Assembly (NCBI RefSeq): GCF_008795985.1
Contig: NZ_VMHP01000001.1
Coordinates: forward strand, 1,240,001 to 1,304,000
DNA: 64,000 nucleotides
Direction of reading: 5' to 3'
DNA from: Marinobacter halotolerans
GTDB taxonomy: Bacteria; Pseudomonadota; Gammaproteobacteria; Pseudomonadales; Oleiphilaceae
Shown here: piece by piece, positions 17,182 to 26,163 of the stretch
Position numbering within the stretch: position 1 is the stretch's first letter
How the letters are laid out: every line of letters begins with the position of its first letter
Notes under the pieces: model-generated
The model's database searches: none
Told to the model about the DNA's origin: nothing
Seen by the model: the letters and a program-made list of their open reading frames with translations, nothing else
Translations under genes and position numbers: made by a program

Positions 17182-17874
17182 TCAGATTTCCGCGCCGGCC
17201 TGAATCAGCAGCATTTCCAGGTCACGGTTGTTTTCGGCACGGGCAATATCCAGAGCGGTCACGCCCCGGTCGTTGCGATAGTTCACGTCGGCACCGGCAG
17301 CGACCAGCATTTCGGCGGTCAACAGATCCCCACCCTCAACAATCTGCATCAGCAGTGAGCGGCCATCCTGGCTGACATTGACATTGGAGCCGGCCGCCAG
17401 CAACACCTTTACCACCGGCAAATGGCCACTGCGGGCGGCCAGCATCACCGGCGTGGCGCCACCGGCATCCCGGGCATTCACATCCGCACCGGCGGAAAGC
17501 AGCAAGCGCACCAGCCGACGATCACCATTCGCCGCTGCCGTCATCAATGGCGTTCTTTCGGCGCTCCCGACCAGGTCAGGTGACGCCCCTTCACTGAGCA
17601 GGAACCAGACAATACGGTCCTCACGGGCTTTTACAGCGGCTTCCAGCGGCGTTCCCTGCTCGGTCAGGGTGTTCAGTGAGGCACCGGATTCCGCCAGCGC
17701 CTGAACCTTCTCGAAATCACCACGGCTGACCGCTTCTATCAGTGGCGTATTGGCCGCTGAGGCTTCCCGCTGGGCGAGATTGGAAGGCTTTGGGCTGGCG
17801 CAGCCGGCCAGTAAAAGGCTGATCATTAGTGTCAGCAAAACAGTGTGAAAGGTGGGTCCGGTTCCCTGGGCCAT
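17182..17874 (-). CDS. Ankyrin-repeat lipoprotein
   Basis: A 230-residue exported lipoprotein. The lipobox LLAGC places lipidated Cys at residue 25; Ser-Pro-Lys after it gives no Asp+2 inner-membrane retention signal, so outer-membrane sorting is expected. From residue 43 to the end there are about six ankyrin repeats (for example TPLMTAAANGDRRLVRLLLSAGADVNARD), a protein-binding scaffold filling the rest of the chain. The partner is unknown. It has no operon partner in the 73-bp gap to tmcA. Confidence 0.88.
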   Translation of the reverse strand: MAQGTGPTFHTVLLTLMISLLLAGCASPKPSNLAQREASAANTPLIEAVSRGDFEKVQALAESGASLNTLTEQGTPLEAAVKAREDRIVWFLLSEGASPDLVGSAERTPLMTAAANGDRRLVRLLLSAGADVNARDAGGATPVMLAARSGHLPVVKVLLAAGSNVNVSQDGRSLLMQIVEGGDLLTAEMLVAAGADVNYRNDRGVTALDIARAENNRDLEMLLIQAGAEI

Positions 17875-17947
17875 GATTATCGGGTCTCTGGTTGAACATG
17901 AATGCGGTTATTCTGGTTACCCGCAGGCAAGAATTAAATCGAGCTGG

Positions 17948-20062
17948 TCACAAGTCCGGCCGGTTCTGCAAAAGATTTTGCACGGCCAGGCGCAGCCGAT
18001 CCTCGCCCTGCTCACGCCCGGGACAAAGACCGTAGCCGCGCAACCGGGACCAGCTCCAGCCCTGGAGAACCGCACGGGCCCAGAGTACTGGTAGACCGGA
18101 ATCGTCATCAGCCAGCAGCCGCGCGGCAATGCCATCCGCCATGGAGAGCATGCGCAACACCGGCAGAGTCAGGTCAAACCCGCGGTGGCCCCGGGCGAAA
18201 CTTGTCAGATCCCGCCGGTCGTCTTCGTTCAGCGGCTGGACCAATGGCAGGCTGGCGGTTAACTGCAGCAGCAACCGTGGCTCCAGATCAGGCCAGTTGT
18301 GGGGCACCAGCGTTAACCAGTGGCGCGCCAGGCGATCTTGCAATGCTTCTGTGAGCGCTCGCCCCGGTTCCGAGGTGCCCAGCAACATCTGTAGCGGCAA
18401 CTCCCCACTGCTGTGCTCACGGGACAACCCCAGCCTGACCGGCACCAACCCGCTGCACTGCCAGAATGTCACCAGCTCGGCATTGCCACCAAAGCTGGTG
18501 CCCAGGGCATCCACGCCTGCGGCCTCGGCATAATCGCGGGCAGCCCGAACCAGAGCAGTACCGACGCCCTGCTGACGAACATTCGCACTGACCGCAACCC
18601 GCACGACTCTCAATATCTGCTGTCGGGCGGCGCTGGCGAAACCACTGTGAAACGCCAGCGACTGCGGCAACAGTTGGCCACGAACGCGCCGCCGACCCAG
18701 CATCACCTGCTCTGCCAGCGCATCATCCAGACCACCTTCCAGGGCCGCCCACAGCACTCCGACAACGACGCCATCAACCGTTGCCCGCCAGCTCACCACC
18801 GAGGGATCGTCCATCCACTGCCGCAGGTCCGATGGCGTGGTGCGGTAGTGGGCATCGACCAGCAACCCGAAGCTTTGCTCGAGCTCGTTGTCAGGTGCAC
18901 TGGCTGGCTCCCACCGCTCCACAGTTACCGGTTTTCGTGGCTGTTCCCCATCGGGCAAGCCTGTGGCCTCGGCATTGAGCAGAAACATTCGGCTGATTAG
19001 GGGTTCGAGCGGATCGGATTCAGACCAGCGGATGGGCGCCTGGAGAGCAATCTGTTTCCAGTGGGGTGTTTCCCGGTCGAGCACAGAGCGAAACCGCACG
19101 GAAAAGCCCCGCCCGGCCCCTTCATAGCCGTGAACCGTGGTTGCGAACACCACCCGGGGCCAGCCCATAAGGATCTGTTTCAGCCGATCTGGCGGCACCG
19201 CAGCGGCTTCATCCACCATGACAACCTCGGCTTCGGGGCGATGCTCCAGCAAATCGTCCACGGAGAAAAACCGGACCCTGCCTTCACTGACGGCAGGCTC
19301 TGCATGACGAAGCAGCGTTTCGACCGCGGCCGGGCCGGTCGCGGTGACCACCACCTGCTTACGACCTTCGGCAACCAGCCTGGCAGCGGCCATTCCCAGC
19401 GCCGCCGATTTACCCCGACCCCGGTCTGCGGTCACCACCAACGGCCTGCGACGCCGGCCAAGGCCGCTCTTTACCAGGCTCTCGATCAGCCTGATCTGCT
19501 CCGGCGTCGCCTGCACCTGAAACGGCGGATCGCCAACAGGCAGTTCGGGAAGCGCGGCAGCAGAACCCTGGCTCGCCTGCAGACGAATCACCGAAGCGTC
19601 GTCGGCAATCACGCGGGCCAGACGGGACAGAAACGGATGTACGGAGGACGAATCCAGCCCAACCCGCCGGTAGTCCGGATCCTTGAAGGTGGGCCACTGA
19701 TCCAGCGGCGGCATCAACCAGAACAGCAAACCGCCGGCGCCCAGCGTACCCGCCAGCGCTGCCAGCCCGTCCGGCGGATTGCCCTGCCAGCCGTCCCAGA
19801 CGACACAGCTTAGATCCCGCCCCAGCCAGCGTCGGGCATGCTTTGCCGGGATGGGATCAATGCCCTCAATTGAGGGAGCCTCGTCCTTCCCGACCCAGAC
19901 GCCGGGCGCAACAGAAAGCTTCGGAAGATGTTCGGCAAGCCAGTCCAGGGACGCCTGGCGGTCGCCTTCAAGCAACACCAACCGCCGGTGGCCGGCCTCC
20001 CGCAGACGCCGCTGGAATTGCCGCCAGGCCGAAACGCCCGGCTGATCAGGCACGGTCGTCAA
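17948..20062 (-). CDS. tmcA: tRNA(Met) cytidine acetyltransferase TmcA
   Basis: A 704-residue ATP-dependent acetyltransferase making N4-acetylcytidine at the wobble base of elongator tRNA-Met. Order: an N-terminal DUF1726-type domain, a helicase-like ATPase with Walker A ADRGRGKS (212-219) and VVMVDEAAAVPP, then a GNAT domain (RVAVSANVRQQGVGTALVRAARDYAEAAG) and a C-terminal tRNA-binding tail. Length is near the E. coli 671. DUF2237 precedes it by 4 nt on the same strand, so the two are co-transcribed. Confidence 0.94.
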   Translation of the reverse strand: MTTVPDQPGVSAWRQFQRRLREAGHRRLVLLEGDRQASLDWLAEHLPKLSVAPGVWVGKDEAPSIEGIDPIPAKHARRWLGRDLSCVVWDGWQGNPPDGLAALAGTLGAGGLLFWLMPPLDQWPTFKDPDYRRVGLDSSSVHPFLSRLARVIADDASVIRLQASQGSAAALPELPVGDPPFQVQATPEQIRLIESLVKSGLGRRRRPLVVTADRGRGKSAALGMAAARLVAEGRKQVVVTATGPAAVETLLRHAEPAVSEGRVRFFSVDDLLEHRPEAEVVMVDEAAAVPPDRLKQILMGWPRVVFATTVHGYEGAGRGFSVRFRSVLDRETPHWKQIALQAPIRWSESDPLEPLISRMFLLNAEATGLPDGEQPRKPVTVERWEPASAPDNELEQSFGLLVDAHYRTTPSDLRQWMDDPSVVSWRATVDGVVVGVLWAALEGGLDDALAEQVMLGRRRVRGQLLPQSLAFHSGFASAARQQILRVVRVAVSANVRQQGVGTALVRAARDYAEAAGVDALGTSFGGNAELVTFWQCSGLVPVRLGLSREHSSGELPLQMLLGTSEPGRALTEALQDRLARHWLTLVPHNWPDLEPRLLLQLTASLPLVQPLNEDDRRDLTSFARGHRGFDLTLPVLRMLSMADGIAARLLADDDSGLPVLWARAVLQGWSWSRLRGYGLCPGREQGEDRLRLAVQNLLQNRPDL

Positions 20063-20066
20063 AGGC

Positions 20067-20447
20067 TCAACTCAGATCCATTGAATGACGCTTGAGGTCG
20101 TCCAGAGTCGAATACTTAAGCGCGGACCGGTGGGTGGCCTTTAGTTTGACACGAGGCGCAGAGCCAGCCTCGAAAGCCTCCTGCCAGCGGGAGGCACACA
20201 GGCACCAGGAATCCCCGCTTTTCAGGCCCTCGAAACCGAACTCCGGCCTCGGGGTGCTCAGGTCGTTACCTTTGGATTTGGAATATTCCAGAAACTCGTC
20301 CGTGACCACAGCACACACCACATGGGCGCCCAAGTCGTCAGGGCCTGTGTTACAGCACCCATCGCGGTAGAAGCCAGTTTGCGGGTCCGTTCCGCAGACC
20401 TCTAGTTTCTCGCCTAAAACATTGACCGGTTCAGCAGTCGTCGCCAT
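20067..20447 (-). CDS. DUF2237 family protein
   Basis: A 126-residue soluble protein matching the DUF2237 pattern NVLGEKLEVCGTDPQTGFYRDGCCNTGPDDLGAHVVCAVVT, with a later SWCLCASRWQEAF block. Five conserved cysteines in the first half and two in WCLC suggest a metal or redox site, but the family's function is unknown. It lies 4 nt upstream of tmcA in a two-gene leftward unit; its promoter must be in the 216-bp gap that also holds a long inverted repeat. Confidence 0.85.
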   Translation of the reverse strand: MATTAEPVNVLGEKLEVCGTDPQTGFYRDGCCNTGPDDLGAHVVCAVVTDEFLEYSKSKGNDLSTPRPEFGFEGLKSGDSWCLCASRWQEAFEAGSAPRVKLKATHRSALKYSTLDDLKRHSMDLS

Positions 20448-20479
20448 AAATCTTTCTCCATTTAGCTTGGGGGGAGTGT

Positions 20480-20589
20480 CGGTTTGGGACAGGGGCTTTC
20501 AAAACACGCTCCTTACGGCACATCCATGTGACCCTTGGGCTCCGCCATCCATGGCTCCGCACAGTTTTGAAAGCCCCTGTCCCAAACCG
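20480..20589. repeat. Long perfect inverted repeat (26-bp arms, 58-nt loop)
   Basis: Arms at 20480-20505 and 20564-20589 are exact reverse complements over 26 bp; the left arm begins CGGTTTGGGACAGG and the right arm ends CCTGTCCCAAACCG. The loop (20506-20563) contains CATCCATG twice (20521-20528 and 20546-20553). Neither arm has a terminal T-run and the whole element lies between divergent genes, so it is not an ordinary terminator. It looks like a small mobile or repetitive extragenic element, or a structured RNA. No second copy was noticed in this window. Confidence 0.85.
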
Positions 20590-20663
20590 CCAACGAGCCC
20601 CGGGGTGAACGCAATTATGTCGGACTGGTATCTGCGCTGCCAGTTGCTCCGTACAATAGCGCC

Positions 20664-22973
20664 ATGACGAGCCCAACCCTAACATCTACTGCAACTGATA
20701 CCGCTACGGATCTGCCGGATTTTCTGACTGGTGAGCAGAACGACATCATTACTGCCGGATTTGAGCATGCGGTAATCACTGCCGTGGCTGGTAGCGGGAA
20801 GACTTCTACCCTGGCCTGGCGCATTCGCTATCTGCTGCAACAGGGCCACGATCCCGACCGGCTGCTGGTACTGATGTTCAACCGTAGCGCCCGGGAGGAT
20901 TTCGAGTGGAAGTTGCGGGACGTCAGTCGAAATACCGGACTGCGTTTGCCGGAAGTACGGACCTACCATGCCATGGGGCTGCGGCTTTACCGGCGGTTTA
21001 TCAAAGATGGCTATCTGCCGGGATTTTCGGAAAAGATTCTCACCGACCAGGAAATCAGCTTTCAGGCTTGGCAACTGACCCGGCGGCTGGCGCCGGAGGA
21101 TCTGGAAGACGAGATCAAGCGCAACAAGAAGGACTTTGTGGAAACCGCCGTCAGTTTCATTGATCGGGTGAAGACCACCCTCTCCCCCGCCGAGATCGTT
21201 TTCGAGGAGCTGGGGTATTCCGACAAACACCGCTACCTGATTGACCTGTTCCACAGTTTTGAGCAATGGCGCAAATCCCAGAGCCGCATCAGCTACGCCG
21301 ATATGCTGTACGAGCCGGTGATGGCGATTCACCAGAATCCTCCGCTGCAGCGGCTGGTGGGCAACAAGATGGATATGATTCTGGTGGACGAGTATCAGGA
21401 TACCAACGAAATCCAGCATCTGCTGCTGCGTTACGTGGCCGGAGACCGTGCCCGGGTGACGGTGGTGGGGGATCCGGACCAGACCATTTATGAGTTCCGT
21501 GGTGCCCGGCCAGAGTTCATTCTCACCCGCTTCAGCGAGGAGTTTGACCAGCCCCTGGAGCAGACCCTGAGTTACACCTTCCGGTATGGACACCAGGTGG
21601 CACTGCTGGCCAATCACCTGATCGGTCACAACACCGGCCGCAAAGACGTGCAGTGCCATTCTCACCCCATCACGCCGGACACGCGGATCACCCTGCACCA
21701 GCAGGAGAATGACAGCGATACCGTGGTAAAGCTGCTGGAGCCGATGGACGACGCCAGCCTTGCCAGCACTGCCATTCTGTTCCGGGTCTGGAGCCAGAGC
21801 GTTCCCATTGAACTGAAACTGCTGGCGCAACAGGTACCCTATCGCATTGATGCGGGCAAAGGCGCGCTCTTCAGCCGCGAGGTTCAGGCCATCACCAGCC
21901 TGTTGAGCGTGATTGGCAACCGCCTGCCAAATCTTCCCGACGAAGACCGACTGGATATCGCCCGGCATCTGATGCGCTTTCCCCATGTGGGTCTGAAGGA
22001 GCCGGAACTGGAACAGCTTGCCCGTTTTCTGTCCGGATTTTCCAACGGCTGGCATGAGCGGTTGCTGGCTCTGGACTTCGACGCCCTGGCACCCATGGCG
22101 GCCCGCAAGCTGCGCAAACTGGGGGAAACCCTGGCCCGCCTGAACGGCCACAAGGGCCCGGTTGCGGACGTCATCCGCGAGTATGCCGAAGCCACGGAGC
22201 TTAACGAAGGTATCCGCAGCCTGGCTCTGACTCACGAATCGGCGGAAGAGCGTATCGAAACCGTTCAGGGCTTCAGGGGCTATCTGGCATCACTGGATGT
22301 GGATTGCGCCGGCGCCCTGGCTCACCTGAAAGCACTGAAGGAACAGGCAGGCCAGCGAAAGCAGGCGGGCGAAGACGGGCCCGGCGGTGTGCTGCTCTCG
22401 ACTATCCACCGCACCAAGGGGCTGGAATGGTCGACGGTGATACTGCCCGGCCTGCAGGAAAAGTATCTGCCCTATAGCCCCAGATCCCAACAGGACCTCA
22501 AAGGGTTTCTTGAAAGCGAACGCCGCCTTCTTTACGTGGCCATGACCCGCACAAGACATAGTCTTCATCTGATTACACGCCCCCTGAGCGGCCCTTCCCA
22601 CCTGGAAGGGGATCTGGGCCCCAGCCGTTTTGTCAGCGAACTCTGTTTTGACCTTTCCCGGGAACTCGGAGGCTGGCTGGAGCAACGGAACAATGACGAG
22701 TATCAGCTCACCCTGAGCGCACCGCTGACCGAAACCGCCGAACGCTATGCCGCCCGGGAAGCCGTCACTCTGAGCGGCGCCCGGCAGTCCGACACTTCCG
22801 GGGAGCGGCCGGTGTGGACCCTGCAACGGCTGAAGCATGCGGTGCTGGGCCCCGGATCCGTAGCCGGAGAGGATAACCAGTCTTTCGAAGTCAGGTTTGA
22901 CTCCGGCGACACGCTGAACTTCAGTAAGAAAAGCGCACACCTTTATTTTACGGGCCTTACAGAAGAACCCTGA
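20664..22973 (+). CDS. UvrD/Rep-family ATP-dependent DNA helicase (second paralogue)
   Basis: A 769-residue superfamily 1A helicase distinct from UvrD at 5764. After a Thr-rich leader come Walker A AVAGSGKTST (41-50), FNRSAREDFEWKL, TYHAMGLRLYRR, LVDEYQDTNEIQ, VVGDPDQTIYEFRGA, LSYTFRYGHQ and STIHRTKGLEW with AMTRTRHSLHLI. The C-terminal part ends in a short Tudor-like strand set (VLGPGSVAGEDNQSFEVRFDSGDTLNFSKKSAHLYF). I do not recognise a named gene; many marine gammaproteobacteria carry such a helicase. It stands alone beside the inverted repeat. Confidence 0.88.
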   Translation: MTSPTLTSTATDTATDLPDFLTGEQNDIITAGFEHAVITAVAGSGKTSTLAWRIRYLLQQGHDPDRLLVLMFNRSAREDFEWKLRDVSRNTGLRLPEVRTYHAMGLRLYRRFIKDGYLPGFSEKILTDQEISFQAWQLTRRLAPEDLEDEIKRNKKDFVETAVSFIDRVKTTLSPAEIVFEELGYSDKHRYLIDLFHSFEQWRKSQSRISYADMLYEPVMAIHQNPPLQRLVGNKMDMILVDEYQDTNEIQHLLLRYVAGDRARVTVVGDPDQTIYEFRGARPEFILTRFSEEFDQPLEQTLSYTFRYGHQVALLANHLIGHNTGRKDVQCHSHPITPDTRITLHQQENDSDTVVKLLEPMDDASLASTAILFRVWSQSVPIELKLLAQQVPYRIDAGKGALFSREVQAITSLLSVIGNRLPNLPDEDRLDIARHLMRFPHVGLKEPELEQLARFLSGFSNGWHERLLALDFDALAPMAARKLRKLGETLARLNGHKGPVADVIREYAEATELNEGIRSLALTHESAEERIETVQGFRGYLASLDVDCAGALAHLKALKEQAGQRKQAGEDGPGGVLLSTIHRTKGLEWSTVILPGLQEKYLPYSPRSQQDLKGFLESERRLLYVAMTRTRHSLHLITRPLSGPSHLEGDLGPSRFVSELCFDLSRELGGWLEQRNNDEYQLTLSAPLTETAERYAAREAVTLSGARQSDTSGERPVWTLQRLKHAVLGPGSVAGEDNQSFEVRFDSGDTLNFSKKSAHLYFTGLTEEP

Positions 22974-23029
22974 ACCGGGGCCAGAGACAACATTAACCGG
23001 CTTTATTTTGTTTTTTTTGAATCTGTAAC

Positions 23030-23065
23030 GTAAATTTACCGTAGTGAGATTAAAAACCTTATAAA
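23030..23065 (+). promoter_or_regulatory. Putative AT-rich promoter of the OmpA/TSP3 gene
   Basis: The 141-bp leader is strongly AT-rich (a run of eight T near 23011-23018). TATAAA at 23060-23065 fits a -10 box; TTTACC at 23035-23040 could be a -35 with a long 19-bp spacer. GTAAATTTAC (23030-23039) is a perfect 10-bp palindrome over it. Functional assignment is inference only. Confidence 0.3.
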
Positions 23066-23114
23066 AAATAACGAGAAAGACCCAACACAACGACAACAGA
23101 ACAGGAGGTTCCGC

Positions 23115-24323
23115 ATGAACATCATGCGCCCACTGACAGTCGCCGCTCTGGCAGCATCAATGGCCACGCCGGCTCTGGCGGATAGCAAGCAGACCATCTA
23201 CATCAATCCTTTCATTGCCTATCAGGTGTTTGACGACCAACGTGACCTGAAAGAAGACGGCATCACCGGTATTGGCGTGGAATACCGCTTCTCACCCCAC
23301 TGGGCACTGGAAGGGGTCTATGCCTCGGACAGCATTGGCCAGAAATACGTACCCGGGCACAGTGACTACGAGGACATGCGCCTGGATGCACTCTACTATT
23401 TTGCCGGCCAGGAAGAGTCCTGGAATCCCTACGTGGCTCTGGGCGCTGGCAATACCGATTTTGGAGACGCCGGGATCGGCTATAACACCCTCGGGTCAGA
23501 CCATGACGAGACACGGGTGAACGTCGGTGGCGGTGTCCGCTATAACATCAGCGAAACCGTGTCACTGCGTGGTGATCTGCGCCAGTTCCATGGCCCTGAA
23601 GAAAGCACCTTTGACACCCAGGTATCGCTGGGCATCAGCCTGGCTTTCAATCGCACTGTTTCGGATTCATCTCCGGAACCCAGCCAGCCGGCAGACTCCG
23701 ACAAGGACGGTGTACCGGACAGCCGGGACCAGTGCCCGGATACACCGTTCGGCACCAGCGTGAACAGCAACGGTTGCGTGCCTGACAGCGACAATGACGG
23801 CGTCGCCGACAACCGCGACCAGTGCCCGTCCACTCCCGCAGGCGCCAGCGTGAACAACCGTGGCTGCGAACGGGATGACGACAACGACGGTGTGGTCAAC
23901 AGCAAGGATCAGTGCCCGGGCACGGACGCAGGCGCAACAGTGGATGCCACTGGCTGCACCGGTCAGACCGAGACTGTCAAAACCATCGAACTGAACGTGA
24001 CTTTCCCCACCAACAGTTCGGTGATCGGTGACCGCTTTGACAGCGAGATTGCCCAGGTAGCCACCTACATGCGCAATAATCCGGAAGCCACAGTGGAAAT
24101 CGCCGGTCACAGTGACAGTCGTGGTGATGACGACTACAATCGTTTCCTCTCCCAGCGCCGGGCTGACGCAGTGGCCGCACGTCTGACCGGACCCCTGGGC
24201 ATCAGTGCAGACCGCGTCAGTGCCGTGGGCTATGGTGAAGCCGAGCCTATCGCCAGCAACGACACTGCTGCGGGACGCGCCGAAAACCGCCGCGTTGAGG
24301 CTCGCTTCCAGATGCAGCGTTAA
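23115..24323 (+). CDS. OmpA-family outer-membrane protein with thrombospondin type 3 repeats
   Basis: A 402-residue exported protein. Signal peptide to about 22 (ATPALA), an eight-strand barrel domain (23-180, opening QTIYINPFIAYQVFDDQRDL), three calcium-binding TSP3-type repeats (pattern DxDxDGVxDxxDQCPxTPxG, about 195-285), then a periplasmic OmpA C-terminal domain (IELNVTFPTNSSVIG to the end) with the peptidoglycan-binding HSDSRGDDDYNRFLSQRRADAV and GRAENRRVE. It tethers the outer membrane to peptidoglycan. AGGAGG lies 7 nt before the ATG and a terminator follows the stop, so it is a single-gene unit. Confidence 0.93.
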   Translation: MNIMRPLTVAALAASMATPALADSKQTIYINPFIAYQVFDDQRDLKEDGITGIGVEYRFSPHWALEGVYASDSIGQKYVPGHSDYEDMRLDALYYFAGQEESWNPYVALGAGNTDFGDAGIGYNTLGSDHDETRVNVGGGVRYNISETVSLRGDLRQFHGPEESTFDTQVSLGISLAFNRTVSDSSPEPSQPADSDKDGVPDSRDQCPDTPFGTSVNSNGCVPDSDNDGVADNRDQCPSTPAGASVNNRGCERDDDNDGVVNSKDQCPGTDAGATVDATGCTGQTETVKTIELNVTFPTNSSVIGDRFDSEIAQVATYMRNNPEATVEIAGHSDSRGDDDYNRFLSQRRADAVAARLTGPLGISADRVSAVGYGEAEPIASNDTAAGRAENRRVEARFQMQR

Positions 24324-24371
24324 GCCATATTGGCCGGTCGGCCGTATGGACTATGACAGAGCAAGAGCAGT

Positions 24372-24393
24372 AAGGCGCCTCCGGGCGCCTTTT
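24372..24393 (+). terminator. Intrinsic terminator of the OmpA/TSP3 gene
   Basis: AAGGCGCC (24372-24379), loop TCCG, GGCGCCTT (24384-24391), running into TTTT then CTGTTT. This is a strong GC stem with a UUCG-class-like tetraloop and a U-tract, 49 nt after the stop codon. Confidence 0.85.
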
Positions 24394-24457
24394 CTGTTTC
24401 AGGGCGAAGTGCCTGCCATGACAGCGGTCGGGCAAACGCATATATAGCGGGGTCACT

Positions 24458-24940
24458 ATGCTGAAAGTGGTTGCGATGGCAGCAGGCGTGTTGATTGGCT
24501 GGCCGGGCCCTGCAGCGGCTGAGATCTACCGCTGTGAGTCGGAAACCGGTGTCCGCTTTGCGGACGAACCCTGCGGTGACGGCGCCGAGAAGATTACCGT
24601 CCAGGATAACCGCATTGGCGGAAACTTTGGTCAGAACCTGCCCCCGGCCCCGGAACCAGAAACGTCGCCCAAACCGGAAATTTCCAATAGCGAAGCCGAG
24701 TCCGACACCTGCCGGTATATAAACTCCACGGATCTGCGCCGCTATCTCATTCGTGAGCAGGTGGTCAAAGGCATGACCCGGGAAAACGTTATCGACGCCT
24801 TCGGCAAACCCCCGGAAACCTATCCCGCGCCCCAGGAAACCTGGGTTTACCAGACCAAATATTACGGAGCCCTTTACGAGCTCACCTACGTGTATTTCAG
24901 AAATGGCTGCGTGGAAAAGGTGGTTTACCGCAAGCCCTGA
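24458..24940 (+). CDS. Secreted DUF4124-like protein with a BamE/SmpA-like C-terminal half
   Basis: A 160-residue exported protein. Signal peptide to about 21 (GPAAA), then a short DUF4124-type module (EIYRCESETGVRFADEPCGDGAEKI) usual in small envelope proteins, a proline-rich linker, and a C-terminal part (IREQVVKGMTRENVIDAFGKPPETYP...WVYQTKYYGALYELTYVYFRNGCVEKV) that reads like the SmpA/BamE fold: MTRENVxxAFGKP followed by paired strands. Function is unknown; an envelope role is inferred. It is convergent to the methyltransferase with 6 bp between stops. Confidence 0.65.
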   Translation: MLKVVAMAAGVLIGWPGPAAAEIYRCESETGVRFADEPCGDGAEKITVQDNRIGGNFGQNLPPAPEPETSPKPEISNSEAESDTCRYINSTDLRRYLIREQVVKGMTRENVIDAFGKPPETYPAPQETWVYQTKYYGALYELTYVYFRNGCVEKVVYRKP

Positions 24941-24946
24941 GCCCGT

Positions 24947-26158
24947 TCAGCCCTCAAGCCTGGCATCAATCAGCAGATTTCTCGGCGTGAGGTGCCGTTG
25001 GCAAAAGGTGCCGATGCGCACACGATAGCCCTGCTCTTCAAGAAACAACGCATAATCCAGCACCAGCCAGAGCTCCAGTGGGCGGCGGAACAGGTGACGG
25101 ATGAGCTCATGCCGACGAACCTGCGCCAGTCGGCTCGCACCGTACGCCTCCCAGGCCGGGTAATCGACATTGTCCGGCAAGCTCAGCCCTTTTTGCTCGG
25201 CAGCCCAGCCACAGAACTCCCGGAAGTTGCCCCTCGCTATCCGGTTCGGATGCGAGGGCACGGGGAGATAGTCGTCCACCTGCCGCAATTCCCGCTGCAG
25301 GCCATCGAAGCCCAGCCGCCAACGGCTGAACCTCTGCACCTGATCACGCACTCGGGCCGGCGCGGTGACCGTTTCCTCTACCGCCAGTTTCAGGTCCGCC
25401 CGATCAAGGCGAAGGCACCCGGCCCACTCGGCAGCCGCCTGCGACAGTGGCCGGTATAGCGGAGCCTCAGAAAGATGATAACAACAGGGCGCAATGCTCA
25501 GTCGCGGCAGGCTTTGACCAGTGCCCTGCCTCAACAACCTGCGATGCAGGTCACCACAGGCGTGAAGGGCAACGCCGTGGCTGTTATCCGGCAGGAGAAG
25601 GTCATCCGCCATCACATCCTGGCACTGCATCCGCACTGCATCGCCCGCTTTTTGCGCCAGCCGGTTGCCATCATCCACCAGCGCCGGGGACCAGTCGTAG
25701 CCCGTAACCGGGTGATCGGAAAACGGCAAAAGCGTTCGTGCCAGGTGCCCCTTGCCGCAGCACCAGTCCACAACCGGGGCGCCAAGGGGTCGCAACGCCG
25801 CCGAGAAGGCGCCAGACTGAAGGCGTTTACGCCCCGGCATGTCCCGGGCACGCACTTCCGGCAGGGTGCACGCCTGCGCCGTTAACTCGTCGGTCAGCAT
25901 CGGCAGGTCTGTCAGCTTCTGCAGTCTGGACAAAGACGGCAGCAGCGGCGCCAGCGAACTCGCCAGCGCGACCGGGTCGTTTTCAAAACGCTGGCAGTCG
26001 TCGTCACTGAAGCCACTAACCTGTCGGGCCATGTCCGGCCAGCGCAGCGTCCAATCCGGTGCCGGGCTGGTAAAGGGGGCCGGCCGCCAGAACTCCCGGT
26101 GCTCGTGTAGCCACTCATTCAGCTGTTGCCACCCGGCGCCATAGGAAGAGAACGCCAA
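24947..26158 (-). CDS. SAM-dependent methyltransferase (METTL25/GSTCD-like)
   Basis: A 403-residue protein with a class I methyltransferase core: SAM-binding VVDWCCGKGHLARTLL (about 128-143), VTGYDWSPALVDDG for the ribose acid, and HACGDLHRRLL plus IAPCCYHLS further on. The HACGDL and PCCYH blocks resemble eukaryotic METTL25 / GSTCD-type putative RNA methyltransferases; substrate is unknown. An N-terminal 110-residue helical region and a C-terminal 120-residue helical part flank it. It lies 5 nt downstream of dadA on the same strand and is probably co-transcribed, without obvious functional link. Confidence 0.75.
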   Translation of the reverse strand: MAFSSYGAGWQQLNEWLHEHREFWRPAPFTSPAPDWTLRWPDMARQVSGFSDDDCQRFENDPVALASSLAPLLPSLSRLQKLTDLPMLTDELTAQACTLPEVRARDMPGRKRLQSGAFSAALRPLGAPVVDWCCGKGHLARTLLPFSDHPVTGYDWSPALVDDGNRLAQKAGDAVRMQCQDVMADDLLLPDNSHGVALHACGDLHRRLLRQGTGQSLPRLSIAPCCYHLSEAPLYRPLSQAAAEWAGCLRLDRADLKLAVEETVTAPARVRDQVQRFSRWRLGFDGLQRELRQVDDYLPVPSHPNRIARGNFREFCGWAAEQKGLSLPDNVDYPAWEAYGASRLAQVRRHELIRHLFRRPLELWLVLDYALFLEEQGYRVRIGTFCQRHLTPRNLLIDARLEG

Positions 26159-26163
26159 GGCAA

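Noticed and set aside
20679..22235. Open frame of 518 codons on the minus strand
   Set aside because: Antisense to a helicase with all its motifs; the translation is Gln/His/Leu-rich without a recognisable fold.
23115..24323. OmpA/TSP3 protein as the PdsO partner of the sortase system
   Set aside because: It is about 30 kb away, has its own strong terminator and no sorting or system-specific feature, so it is called a general OmpA protein.
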